Source: Rikenellaceae bacterium
GTDB lineage: Bacteria; Bacteroidota; Bacteroidia; Bacteroidales; Rikenellaceae
NCBI GenBank assembly: GCA_015060075.1
Contig: SUZE01000016.1
Span: 1 to 35,590 of the forward strand
Length of the DNA: 35,590 nucleotides
Direction of reading: 5' to 3'
This document shows, in pieces, positions 18,512-25,772 of the stretch (within the stretch, counting starts at the first letter, position 1; every line of letters begins with the position of its first letter). The notes under the pieces were generated by a model. It saw nothing but the letters and a program-made list of their open reading frames with translations, had not been told where the DNA came from and did not search any database. Position numbers and translations under genes: made by a program.

Positions 18512-19858
18512 TTATAGTGCTGTCCCAAATAGTGTTGCCGATGAACAATCCGTGATTTTAACATTGATATAGTCGCCTGCGCCATAGCCCTCCACGCAGT
18601 CGAATACCACCATCTTATTCTGCGAGGTGCGACCACATAACTGCTTGTCGCTACGTTTCGATGTGCCCTCAATCAACACCTCGAAGGTTTTGCCGATGTC
18701 CTTGCGGTTGTTTTCGAGCGACAACTCGTTCTGCAATGCGATAACCTCGGTCAGTCGGCGAGTCTTCTCCTCTTCGGTCACATCGTCCTCGAAATGACGA
18801 GCCGAGAAGGTGTCGGGACGCACCGAGTACTTGAACATGAAGGCAGAGGCATAACCCACCTCACGCATAAGCGAGAGTGTTGCTTCGTGGTCTTCGAGCG
18901 TTTCACCACAGAAGCCCGAAATAAGGTCTGTGGTAATCGAACAATCGGGCATTGCCTTTTTGATAGCAGCCATGCGCTCCAAATACCACTCACGAGTATA
19001 TTTGCGGTTCATCTTTTCGAGTTGGGCATTTGAGCCGGACTGTGCAGGCAGATGTATCGCCTTGCAGATATTGCGGTACGATGCCATTGTCGCAATCAGT
19101 TCATCACTTAAATCCTTCGGGTGGGAGGTCGCAAAGCGTACTCGCAAGAGTGGTGATATGTCGGCAACCTTTGCCAAGAGTTTCGGAAAATTGACCTCGC
19201 CATCGGCGTAGGAGTTTACATTCTGACCGAGCAGAGTAACCTCGCGATAGCCATTCTCGAATAGCGTGCGAGCCTCATTAACGATTGTCTCGTGGGCTCG
19301 GCTACGCTCACGACCTCGGGTGTAAGGCACTACGCAGTAGGAGCAGAAGTTGTTGCAACCTCGCATAATCGAGATAAATCCGCTTACGCCATTTTTATCA
19401 AGACGCACGGGTGCAATATCGGCGTAGGTCTCTTCGGTGGAGAGCAGGGTGTTGATACCCTTACCACCGCCCTCTGCCTCGCGACACAACTTCGGAAGGT
19501 CACGATAGGTGTCGGGACCTGCCACGATGTCTACACCCTTGCCACTTTCGAGCAGTTGCTCTTTGAGTCGCTCCGCCATACAACCTATAACTCCCACTAA
19601 TAAGGTAGGTTTCTTACGGCGCAGGCGGCGCATCTCGTTTAGGCGTCCCCAAATGCGTTGCTCGGCATTGTCACGCACCGAGCAGGTGTTTATCAGGATA
19701 ATGTCCGCCTCCTCCACATTCTCGGTGTAGAAGTAGCCCTCCTCCTGCATAATCGAAACAACAATTTCGCTGTCACCAAAGTTCATTTGACAGCCGTAGG
19801 TCTCGATAAATATCTTTTTGCCTTCACCTTGCAATGGGCGTAATGTTGTGTAACTCAT
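18512..19858 (-). CDS. miaB: tRNA-2-methylthio-N6-dimethylallyladenosine synthase
   Basis: A 448-residue radical-SAM methylthiotransferase. The N-terminal UPF0004 domain has Cys23 (ETYGCQMN), Cys59 (NTCSVRD) and Cys93 (GCMAER), which bind the auxiliary 4Fe-4S cluster. The radical-SAM CxxxCxxC triad is Cys168, Cys172 and Cys175. The C-terminal TRAM domain follows (IGKTFEVLIEGTSKRSDKQL to the end). It adds the 2-methylthio group to i6A37 in tRNAs reading UNN codons. MiaB is distinguished from RimO and MtaB by the ETYGCQMN opening and CSVRDNAE segment. It leads a three-gene unit with the LRR lipoprotein and the UbiA prenyltransferase. Confidence 0.95.
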   Translation of the reverse strand: MSYTTLRPLQGEGKKIFIETYGCQMNFGDSEIVVSIMQEEGYFYTENVEEADIILINTCSVRDNAEQRIWGRLNEMRRLRRKKPTLLVGVIGCMAERLKEQLLESGKGVDIVAGPDTYRDLPKLCREAEGGGKGINTLLSTEETYADIAPVRLDKNGVSGFISIMRGCNNFCSYCVVPYTRGRERSRAHETIVNEARTLFENGYREVTLLGQNVNSYADGEVNFPKLLAKVADISPLLRVRFATSHPKDLSDELIATMASYRNICKAIHLPAQSGSNAQLEKMNRKYTREWYLERMAAIKKAMPDCSITTDLISGFCGETLEDHEATLSLMREVGYASAFMFKYSVRPDTFSARHFEDDVTEEEKTRRLTEVIALQNELSLENNRKDIGKTFEVLIEGTSKRSDKQLCGRTSQNKMVVFDCVEGYGAGDYINVKITDCSSATLFGTAL

Positions 19859-19889
19859 TGTTTTAAATTATTGTTTCTTCTATTTCCTG

Positions 19890-20042
19890 AACTCCGAGCC
19901 TTGCCAAGGCGCAGGGTTTTTGGGGGGCGCAGTCTGCGACTGCTTTATGGCGTCACGCCTTCGGCGTTCTATGGCGTCAGGCTTTCAGCCCTCTATGGCG
20001 TGCGCTTTAACTCTCGTCTCTCGTCTCTCGTCTCTCGTCTAA
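19890..20042 (-). repeat. Mosaic intergenic element, copy C, with tandem hairpin units
   Basis: Lies between the YitT and miaB genes. It starts with block 3 in reverse (19890-19913). It then has a GCAGT-CTGCG-ACTGC hairpin (19929-19943) and three TATGGCGT-led units; two of these carry different hairpins, ACGCC-TTC-GGCGT and GGCT-TTC-AGCC. It closes with four CTCTCGT heptamers (20011-20038) that end 5 bases before the YitT stop codon. Confidence 0.8.
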
Positions 20043-20043
20043 T

Positions 20044-21051
20044 CTACATATTTTCCAACTCGTGCTTCTCCGGCATTGGTTTGAAGCCCTCGCCGAAGGT
20101 GTTGTAGGCGTTCGATACCACCATGAAAGCCTTTGGGTCATGCTCCTTAATGGCAAGTTGTACCTTTGGCAATTCGTGTCGTGGCACAACCAAGAATATC
20201 ATCTCTTTATCGTCATTGGTGTACATGCCGCTTGCCTTGATGTAGGTGCCACTGCGGTCCATCTGTTCAATGATGTAACGGCGGAACTCCTCGTTATGCT
20301 CGGAGGTGATGATGAAGATTATACGGTCGTACGATGCACCATCAAGCATGTATGACAGTATTCGTGACGAAACATATATCGCAATAAGCGAATAACCAGA
20401 CAACTCCAACGCTTCTACATTGCTGCCCTCCGAGCCAAAACCGATAACCACAAGTCCCGCCAAAACAACTATCGAATCGGCAATAAGTACTCCTTGCGAG
20501 AAGGTCAGATGGCAATATTTCTGCAACATCATTGCTACGATGTCGGTACCGCCCGTAGTTGCTTGTTCCTGTACGACAAAACCTACTCCCACACCCAAAA
20601 TCGTAGCACCTACGATGGTTGCAAGCATAAGGTGGTCGGACCAATCAAGTACGCCACCGAGCATCATTGCGGGGTCGAGCGATTGCAATGCCTCAGCCGG
20701 ATAGGCGAGGTAGGTGAATAGGTTCATCAATCCCGGCGTTAGTAATGCTGCCACAACGGTTTTTGCTCCGAAGCGTGGTCCGAAGGCGATAAATGCCAAT
20801 ATCAACAATACCGAGTCGAACATATAACCGAATGTTCCAACCTGAATGTTAGGGAATAGATTGTGCAGCACGATACCTGCACCATAGACACCACCGGGTA
20901 CAATTTTGTACGGCGTGATGAAGAAAACATATCCGGCTGCCAATAGTATACAGCCCAATATAATCTTAAACCACGACCACCACCAACGAGGCGATGCAAG
21001 TGACGATAAAATGCTCTTTTTCAGTTCAGCTTTTGTTGCCATAGATAGCAT
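20044..21051 (-). CDS. YitT family membrane protein (DUF161 + DUF2179)
   Basis: From the ATG at 21051 (MLSMATKAELKK) the product is 335 residues; ATG 21042 (MATKAELKK) is equally possible. A longer frame from a TTG at 21078 is rejected because it lies too close to the TATATTTG box at 21090-21083, near the expected transcript start. The N-terminal part has five or so membrane segments (YVFFITPYKIVPGGVYGAG is the family opening), and the last ~80 residues are the soluble DUF2179 domain (YDRIIFIITSEHNEEFRRYI). YitT proteins are widespread; their transport or sensing role is not established. It is flanked on both sides by mosaic repeats. Confidence 0.88.
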   Translation of the reverse strand: MLSMATKAELKKSILSSLASPRWWWSWFKIILGCILLAAGYVFFITPYKIVPGGVYGAGIVLHNLFPNIQVGTFGYMFDSVLLILAFIAFGPRFGAKTVVAALLTPGLMNLFTYLAYPAEALQSLDPAMMLGGVLDWSDHLMLATIVGATILGVGVGFVVQEQATTGGTDIVAMMLQKYCHLTFSQGVLIADSIVVLAGLVVIGFGSEGSNVEALELSGYSLIAIYVSSRILSYMLDGASYDRIIFIITSEHNEEFRRYIIEQMDRSGTYIKASGMYTNDDKEMIFLVVPRHELPKVQLAIKEHDPKAFMVVSNAYNTFGEGFKPMPEKHELENM

Positions 21052-21082
21052 GTTTATTAGTTTATAAACTTTTTCCAACCTG

Positions 21083-21090
21083 CAAATATA
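21083..21090 (-). promoter_or_regulatory. Bacteroidota -7 box (TATATTTG) for the YitT gene
   Basis: On the minus strand 21090-21083 reads TATATTTG, 31 bases before the ATG at 21051. It sets the start, since the upstream TTG codon (21078) would fall at the transcription start. The upstream side of the box is a heptamer array. Confidence 0.65.
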
Positions 21091-21100
21091 ATGAAAAAAC

Positions 21101-21290
21101 TGAAAACGTAAAGCGGAAAGCGGAAAACTTTACGAAATTAGACGAGAGACGAGAGACGAGAGAAACGGAAAACGGAAAGCGGAAAACGGAAAACTTTCAG
21201 CGCACCCCATAGAGCGACCAACGGGAGCGAATCCTATTTAGTCCCATTCAATCCTATAATCGCTTGCGCCTTGACCACCTTCGGAGTTAG
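21101..21290 (+). repeat. Mosaic intergenic element, copy D
   Basis: Occupies most of the 317-base gap between the divergent YitT and plsY genes. Heptamers TGAAAAC, GTAAAGC, GGAAAGC, GGAAAAC (21101-21128). Then three GACGAGA units pass directly into GAAACGG, AAAACGG, AAAGCGG, AAAACGG in one unbroken 7-base register (21141-21189). Then block 2 (21213-21229), an ATCCTATTTAGTCCCATTC-type A/T section in place of the GC hairpin, and block 3 (about 21264-21288). The remainder of the gap holds the plsY promoter. Confidence 0.85.
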
Positions 21291-21311
21291 CATTAGTTTA
21301 CACCTCGTTTT

Positions 21312-21342
21312 TTTGGCAGTTAAGAATTTTTCACTATATTTG
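21312..21342 (+). promoter_or_regulatory. Complete Bacteroidota promoter of plsY (TTTG-N19-TATATTTG)
   Basis: TTTG at 21312-21315 and TATATTTG at 21335-21342 are separated by exactly 19 bases, matching the primary sigma factor consensus of Bacteroidota. The box ends 26 bases before the plsY ATG. Confidence 0.85.
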
Positions 21343-21368
21343 TACCCGAACACAGATGCGAAAACAAT

Positions 21369-22082
21369 ATGGTTATAACCTACTATTGCATTGTAACTCT
21401 GTTTATTATTGCGTACTTGCTGGGCTCGATACCGAGTGCCGTGTGGATTGGCAAACGCTATTATGGCGTAGATGTCCGTGAACATGGAAGCAAGAATGCG
21501 GGAACGACTAATGTGTTGCGTGTACTCGGTACTCGTGCCGCAATACCTGTATTTGCAATCGACTTCCTGAAAGGCTTTGTTGCCGTAAGTATATTTTCTC
21601 TTCTCAAATATGATGTTAATATCCCTTCGGGCGCATGGATTGTCAATATGAAGATTTTGGCGGTTTTTGTGGCTGTTTTGGGACATATTTTTCCTGTGTT
21701 TGCAGGCTTCAAAGGCGGTAAGGGTGTTGCCACAGTGTTGGGTGCCGTGACAGGTATTCAGCCAAATATCGCTCTGCTCTGCTTTGCGGTGTGGTTTGTG
21801 GTATTTTTGTTGTGGCACTATGTGTCGCTCGCTTCGATTGTTGCGGGCTGTGCCTTTCCTGTCTTTGTGTCGATATTTTCGGGTAGCATATATGCCCGTC
21901 ATGGTTTAGACCATACATCAATCTCATTCCTTGTATTCTCGTTTGTGGTCGCCATTGCGTTGGTGTGGACACACCGCAAAAATGTTGGGCGACTGCTCGA
22001 TGGCACGGAATCGAAGATTGATTTGTGGAAGTATTTTAGTAAAGAAATAACGGAAAACGGAAAACGGAGAACGGAAAACTAA
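21369..22082 (+). CDS. plsY: Acyl-phosphate:glycerol-3-phosphate acyltransferase
   Basis: A 237-residue membrane protein with the three PlsY motifs: GSIPSA near residue 19, HGSKNAGTTNVLR near 40-51, and GHIFPVFAGFKGGKGVAT near 107-124. It makes lysophosphatidic acid from acyl-phosphate and glycerol-3-phosphate at the inner membrane, the first step of phospholipid synthesis. The last ten residues (TENGKRRTEN) are encoded by a CGGAAAA heptamer array (22051-22078) rather than by family sequence, so the array has rewritten or extended the 3' end. A full TTTG-N19-TATATTTG promoter precedes it. Two acyl ligase genes follow on the same strand and may use this promoter. Confidence 0.94.
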   Translation: MVITYYCIVTLFIIAYLLGSIPSAVWIGKRYYGVDVREHGSKNAGTTNVLRVLGTRAAIPVFAIDFLKGFVAVSIFSLLKYDVNIPSGAWIVNMKILAVFVAVLGHIFPVFAGFKGGKGVATVLGAVTGIQPNIALLCFAVWFVVFLLWHYVSLASIVAGCAFPVFVSIFSGSIYARHGLDHTSISFLVFSFVVAIALVWTHRKNVGRLLDGTESKIDLWKYFSKEITENGKRRTEN

Positions 22083-22123
22083 TTCTGCATTTTGCATTTT
22101 CATTTCTCTCGTCTTTCGTCTAA
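22051..22123. repeat. Heptamer arrays overlapping the plsY 3' end
   Basis: CGGAAAA, CGGAAAA, CGGAGAA, CGGAAAA at 22051-22078 lie inside the coding sequence. From 22082 the period continues as ATTCTGC, ATTTTGC, ATTTTCA, TTTCTCT, CGTCTTT, CGTCTAA to 22123, ending 10 bases before the next start codon. Confidence 0.85.
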
Positions 22124-22133
22124 ATAGTATTTT

Positions 22134-23837
22134 ATGTTAGAAGCAAACTTAATTAAGATGTATGAGCAGTCGTTTCGCGATAATCGTGAAATGTCTGCCG
22201 TGACTGATTATTTCTCGGGTGAAACCTACTCGTATTATGGATTTGCCAAGGAGGTGGCAAAGTTGCATATCCTCTTTGATAAGGCTGAAATCAAACCGGG
22301 TGATAAGATTGCACTTGTAGGTCGCAATACGCCTCGTTGGTGTGCAGTATACATCGCTACGATTACATACGGGGCGGTTATTGTGCCTATCATGCAGACT
22401 TTTACCTCGAATGATATCGCTCATATCGTAAACCACTCGGGCAGTCGTTTGTTGTTCCTTACCGACTCCTATTGGGACGGTTTGGACGAGGACGCAATGC
22501 CTGAGGTTGAGTGCGTATTCTCGATTACGGACTATCACGCACTCTATGAGCGTAACGGCAAGACTCTGACCAAGTTTGTCAATGCAATGACCGAGAACTA
22601 TCGTAAGCGTTATCCTAACGGATTTACGGTTGCCGATATCAAGTATGCTGATGTTCCGAACGATGCTCTTATGGTGTTGAGCTATACATCGGGAACTACG
22701 GGCTACTCGAAGGGTGTAATGCTTACCGTTAATAACCTCACTGCAAATGTCTATTACGCAGTAAATAAGATTAATAAATCGACCGGTAAGTTGTGGTTCC
22801 AGAAGGGACGCCGTACCTTGGCATTCCTGCCATTGGCTCACGCTTTCGGTTGCGCTTTCGACTTCCTTGCTCCATTGGCAGCAGGAGGACACATCAACCT
22901 TCTCGGTAAGATGCCGACTCCGAAGGTGTTGGTCGAGGCTATGCAGAAGGTACAACCTGCAATTATCTGCTCGGTACCTCTCGTTTTGGAGAAGGTCTAT
23001 CGCAAGCAGATTGCTCCAATGCTCGAAAAAGGACCATTGAGTATAGCGATGAAGGTACCTTTGGTAAATGAGATTGTGCGCTTGAAGATTAAGGAGAAGA
23101 TGCTCCAATCGTTCGGTGGCAACTTGGAGATGTTTATCGTTGGTGGCGCTCCGATGAATAGAGAAACCGAGGCTTTCTTGAAGTCTATCCACTTCCCTAT
23201 AATCGTAGGATATGGTATGACCGAGTGCGCACCGCTTATCTGCGTTACTCCGCAACCAGAGGAGTACAAACTCGGCTCGTGTGGTAAATATTTGAGGGAG
23301 TATCTCGATGTTCGCATCGACTCTTCGGACCCTCAGCGTATTCCGGGTGAGATTATGGTTAAGGGTGAGATGGTTATGTCGGGCTACTACAAGAACGAGA
23401 AGGATACTGAGGCTGTCCTCGAACCCGATGGCTGGATGCATACAGGCGATATGGGCGTTATGGACCCTGACGGAACGGTCTATATTAAAGGTCGTTGCAA
23501 GACTATGATTTTGACCGATACGGGACAGAATATCTATCCTGAGCAGATTGAGGATAAGCTGAACAATATGCCACTCGTCTTGGAGTCGCTTGTATTGGAG
23601 AACGAGGGCAAACTCTACGGCTTGGTGGTACCGGACTTCGACCACTGTGAGAAGGAGGGTATCGACCGTGCGAAGTTGGAGGAGATAATGAAGGAAAACC
23701 TCAAAAACTTGAACGAGCAGGTTGCTGCGTACGAGCGATTGGTGTCTATCACAATTCATATCAGCGAGTTCGAAAAGACTCCGAAACGCTCCATCAAGCG
23801 TTACCTTTACGATGTTAAACGAATGGGAATAAAATAA
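22134..23837 (+). CDS. AMP-forming long-chain acyl-CoA ligase-like protein, copy 1
   Basis: A 567-residue ANL-superfamily enzyme. The ATP-binding P-loop YTSGTTGYSKG is at 184-194; the adenylate motif VGYGMTECAPLI is around 360; GWMHTGDMG, then GRCKTMILTDTGQNIYPEQIE, forms the hinge and A8 region; and the catalytic lysine is near the C-terminus in KTPKRSIKRY. Such enzymes activate a carboxylic acid to an acyl-AMP and then an acyl thioester. The close AMP-ligase/long-chain fatty acid reading fits its place beside plsY, but the acid and acceptor (CoA or ACP) are not proven. It is a tandem paralogue of the next gene. Confidence 0.9.
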   Translation: MLEANLIKMYEQSFRDNREMSAVTDYFSGETYSYYGFAKEVAKLHILFDKAEIKPGDKIALVGRNTPRWCAVYIATITYGAVIVPIMQTFTSNDIAHIVNHSGSRLLFLTDSYWDGLDEDAMPEVECVFSITDYHALYERNGKTLTKFVNAMTENYRKRYPNGFTVADIKYADVPNDALMVLSYTSGTTGYSKGVMLTVNNLTANVYYAVNKINKSTGKLWFQKGRRTLAFLPLAHAFGCAFDFLAPLAAGGHINLLGKMPTPKVLVEAMQKVQPAIICSVPLVLEKVYRKQIAPMLEKGPLSIAMKVPLVNEIVRLKIKEKMLQSFGGNLEMFIVGGAPMNRETEAFLKSIHFPIIVGYGMTECAPLICVTPQPEEYKLGSCGKYLREYLDVRIDSSDPQRIPGEIMVKGEMVMSGYYKNEKDTEAVLEPDGWMHTGDMGVMDPDGTVYIKGRCKTMILTDTGQNIYPEQIEDKLNNMPLVLESLVLENEGKLYGLVVPDFDHCEKEGIDRAKLEEIMKENLKNLNEQVAAYERLVSITIHISEFEKTPKRSIKRYLYDVKRMGIK

Positions 23838-23858
23838 AACGGAAAACTTTTATAAATA

Positions 23859-23944
23859 GAGAGTAGTGAGTAGAGAGTAGTGTGTAGTTGAAAAATAATT
23901 TTGCATTCTGCATTCTGCATTTCTCTCGTCTTTCGTCTCTCGTC
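23859..23944. repeat. Heptamer arrays between the two acyl ligase genes
   Basis: 23859-23886: GAGAGTA, GTGAGTA, GAGAGTA, GTGTGTA. 23903-23944: GCATTCT, GCATTCT, GCATTTC, TCTCGTC, TTTCGTC, TCTCGTC, changing unit without losing the 7-base register. A single CGGAAAA unit follows the upstream stop codon, and the second array ends 14 bases before the next start codon. Confidence 0.88.
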
Positions 23945-23958
23945 TAAAAGAAGATTAT

Positions 23959-25656
23959 ATGCTACAAGAAAACTTAATCAAAATGTACGAGCAGTCATTT
24001 CGCGAGCATCGTGAGATGTCTGCCGTAACGGACTATTTTTCTGGTGAAAGTTATTCATACTATGGCTTTGCCAAGGAGATAGCCAAACTACATATTTTGT
24101 TTGATGAGGCAGGTATCAAGCGTGGCGACAAAATCGCTCTCGTAGGTCGCAATACACCTCGTTGGTGTGCGGTATATATCGCAACAATGACCTACGGTGC
24201 AGTGATTGTGCCTATCATGCAGACCTTCACCTCGAACGATATCGCCCATATCGTAAACCACTCGGAGAGCCGTCTGTTGTTCCTTACCGACTCCTATTGG
24301 GAGGGACTTGACGAAGATGCTCTGCCGAAGATTGAGGGCGTATTCTCGCTTACCGACTACCATGTGTTGTTCGAGCGCAGAGGTGGTGTGCTGACCGCAT
24401 GCGTTGATAGTATGACCGCAAACTACCGCAAACGCTACCCACAAGGCTTTACCGTTGAAGATATCAAGTATGCCGATGTTCCGAATGACCAACTCATACT
24501 GTTGAACTACACATCGGGAACTACGGGATATTCGAAGGGCGTGATGCTTACGGTGAATAACCTTACGGCGAATGTTGCATATATCAAGACTTTGAAACCT
24601 CGTAACGGAGGCTCGTACTACTTTGCAAAGGGACGCCGCACTTTGGCATTCCTGCCATTGGCGCATGCTTACGGTTGTACGGTCGATTTCCTTACTCCGT
24701 TGGCAGTCGGAGGACACATCAACCTGCTCGGCAAGATGCCTACACCAAAGGTGCTTGTCGAGGCCATGCAGCGAGTACGCCCGAATGTAATTGCTTCGGT
24801 ACCTCTCGTGTTGGAGAAGATTTATCGTAAGCAGATTACTCCGCTATTGGAGCAGGGTGCTTTGTCGGTGGCTATCAAGGTGCCATTGGTGAATGAGATT
24901 ATCCGTGCAAAGATTCGTCAGAAGTTGCTCGATTCGTTCGGTGGTAATGTGGAGTTGTTTATCATCGGAGGTGCGCCTATCAACAAGGAGACCGAGGCAT
25001 TCTTGAAATCTATCCACTTCCCGATTATCGTGGGCTATGGTATGACCGAGTGCGCACCGCTTATCTCGGTTACGGTGGACCCTACCGAGTTCAAGATTCG
25101 TTCGTGCGGTAAGATTTTGCAGGGCATGATGGAGGTGAAGATTGACTCCGAAGACCAACATAATGTTCCGGGCGAAATTCTCGTTAAGGGCGAGTGCGTG
25201 ATGCAGGGCTACTACAAGAACGAGAAGGATACAAAGGCTGCGTTGACCGAAGATGGTTGGCTGCATACGGGCGATATGGGTACTGTTGATGAAGATGGTA
25301 CAATCTACATCAAAGGTCGTTGCAAGTCGATGATTCTAACCGATACAGGACAGAATATCTACCCTGAACAGATTGAGGATAAACTGAATAACCTGCCGCT
25401 TGTATTGGAGTCGCTCGTGTTGGAGAATAAGGGAAAACTCTACGGCTTGGTAGTGCCGGACTTTGCACTCTGCGAGAAGGAGGGTATCGGCAAGGATAGA
25501 CTGAACGAGATTATGAATGAGAACCTTAAAGCGCTCAATGAGCAGGTTGCGGCATACGAGCGATTGGTATCGATTATAATCTATCCTAACGAGTTTGAAA
25601 AGACGCCAAAGCGTTCGATTAAGCGCTATCTCTACGATATATCAAAACTCGTCTAA
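23959..25656 (+). CDS. AMP-forming long-chain acyl-CoA ligase-like protein, copy 2
   Basis: A 565-residue paralogue of the preceding gene, alignable without gaps over most of its length. It has the same key motifs: YTSGTTGYSKG, GYGMTECAPLI, GWLHTGDMG, GRCKSMILTDTGQNIYPEQIE and KTPKRSIKRY. The clearest differences are in a ~15-residue segment after VNNLTANV (AYIKTLKPRNGGSYYFAKG against YYAVNKINKSTGKLWFQKG) and around the region after GYGMTECAPLI (SVTVDPTEFKIRSCGKILQ). These could tune substrate choice. Both copies keep all catalytic motifs, so neither looks decayed. A strong hairpin terminator ends the transcript. Confidence 0.9.
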   Translation: MLQENLIKMYEQSFREHREMSAVTDYFSGESYSYYGFAKEIAKLHILFDEAGIKRGDKIALVGRNTPRWCAVYIATMTYGAVIVPIMQTFTSNDIAHIVNHSESRLLFLTDSYWEGLDEDALPKIEGVFSLTDYHVLFERRGGVLTACVDSMTANYRKRYPQGFTVEDIKYADVPNDQLILLNYTSGTTGYSKGVMLTVNNLTANVAYIKTLKPRNGGSYYFAKGRRTLAFLPLAHAYGCTVDFLTPLAVGGHINLLGKMPTPKVLVEAMQRVRPNVIASVPLVLEKIYRKQITPLLEQGALSVAIKVPLVNEIIRAKIRQKLLDSFGGNVELFIIGGAPINKETEAFLKSIHFPIIVGYGMTECAPLISVTVDPTEFKIRSCGKILQGMMEVKIDSEDQHNVPGEILVKGECVMQGYYKNEKDTKAALTEDGWLHTGDMGTVDEDGTIYIKGRCKSMILTDTGQNIYPEQIEDKLNNLPLVLESLVLENKGKLYGLVVPDFALCEKEGIGKDRLNEIMNENLKALNEQVAAYERLVSIIIYPNEFEKTPKRSIKRYLYDISKLV

Positions 25657-25693
25657 CGAAGAGTTTTCGTTATACAGATTTGAGAATTTATTG

Positions 25694-25723
25694 AAAAATA
25701 GGCTCTATGGGGCCTATTTTTTT
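25694..25723 (+). terminator. Intrinsic terminator after the acyl ligase pair
   Basis: AAAAATAGGC (25694-25703) pairs with GCCTATTTTT (25712-25721) across an 8-base loop, and the T run continues to 25723. Its last T residues are also the TTTG (-33) of the next promoter. Confidence 0.88.
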
Positions 25724-25751
25724 GCATCTTGCAAAATAGTTCGTAACTTTG
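25721..25751 (+). promoter_or_regulatory. Complete Bacteroidota promoter of the kinase/regulator pair
   Basis: TTTG at 25721-25724 and TAACTTTG at 25744-25751 with exactly 19 bases between, 21 bases before the kinase ATG. It overlaps the upstream terminator. Confidence 0.85.
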
Positions 25752-25772
25752 CAATAATGAGCTTGTAAGAGT

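Noticed and set aside
21234..21902. A 222-residue antisense frame across plsY
   Set aside because: It overlaps a motif-complete PlsY on the plus strand and runs into repeat sequence.
22149..23759. A 536-residue antisense frame across the first acyl ligase gene
   Set aside because: It mirrors the sense gene, shows no family motifs, and a similar but broken antisense frame exists opposite the paralogue. It is a codon-bias shadow.
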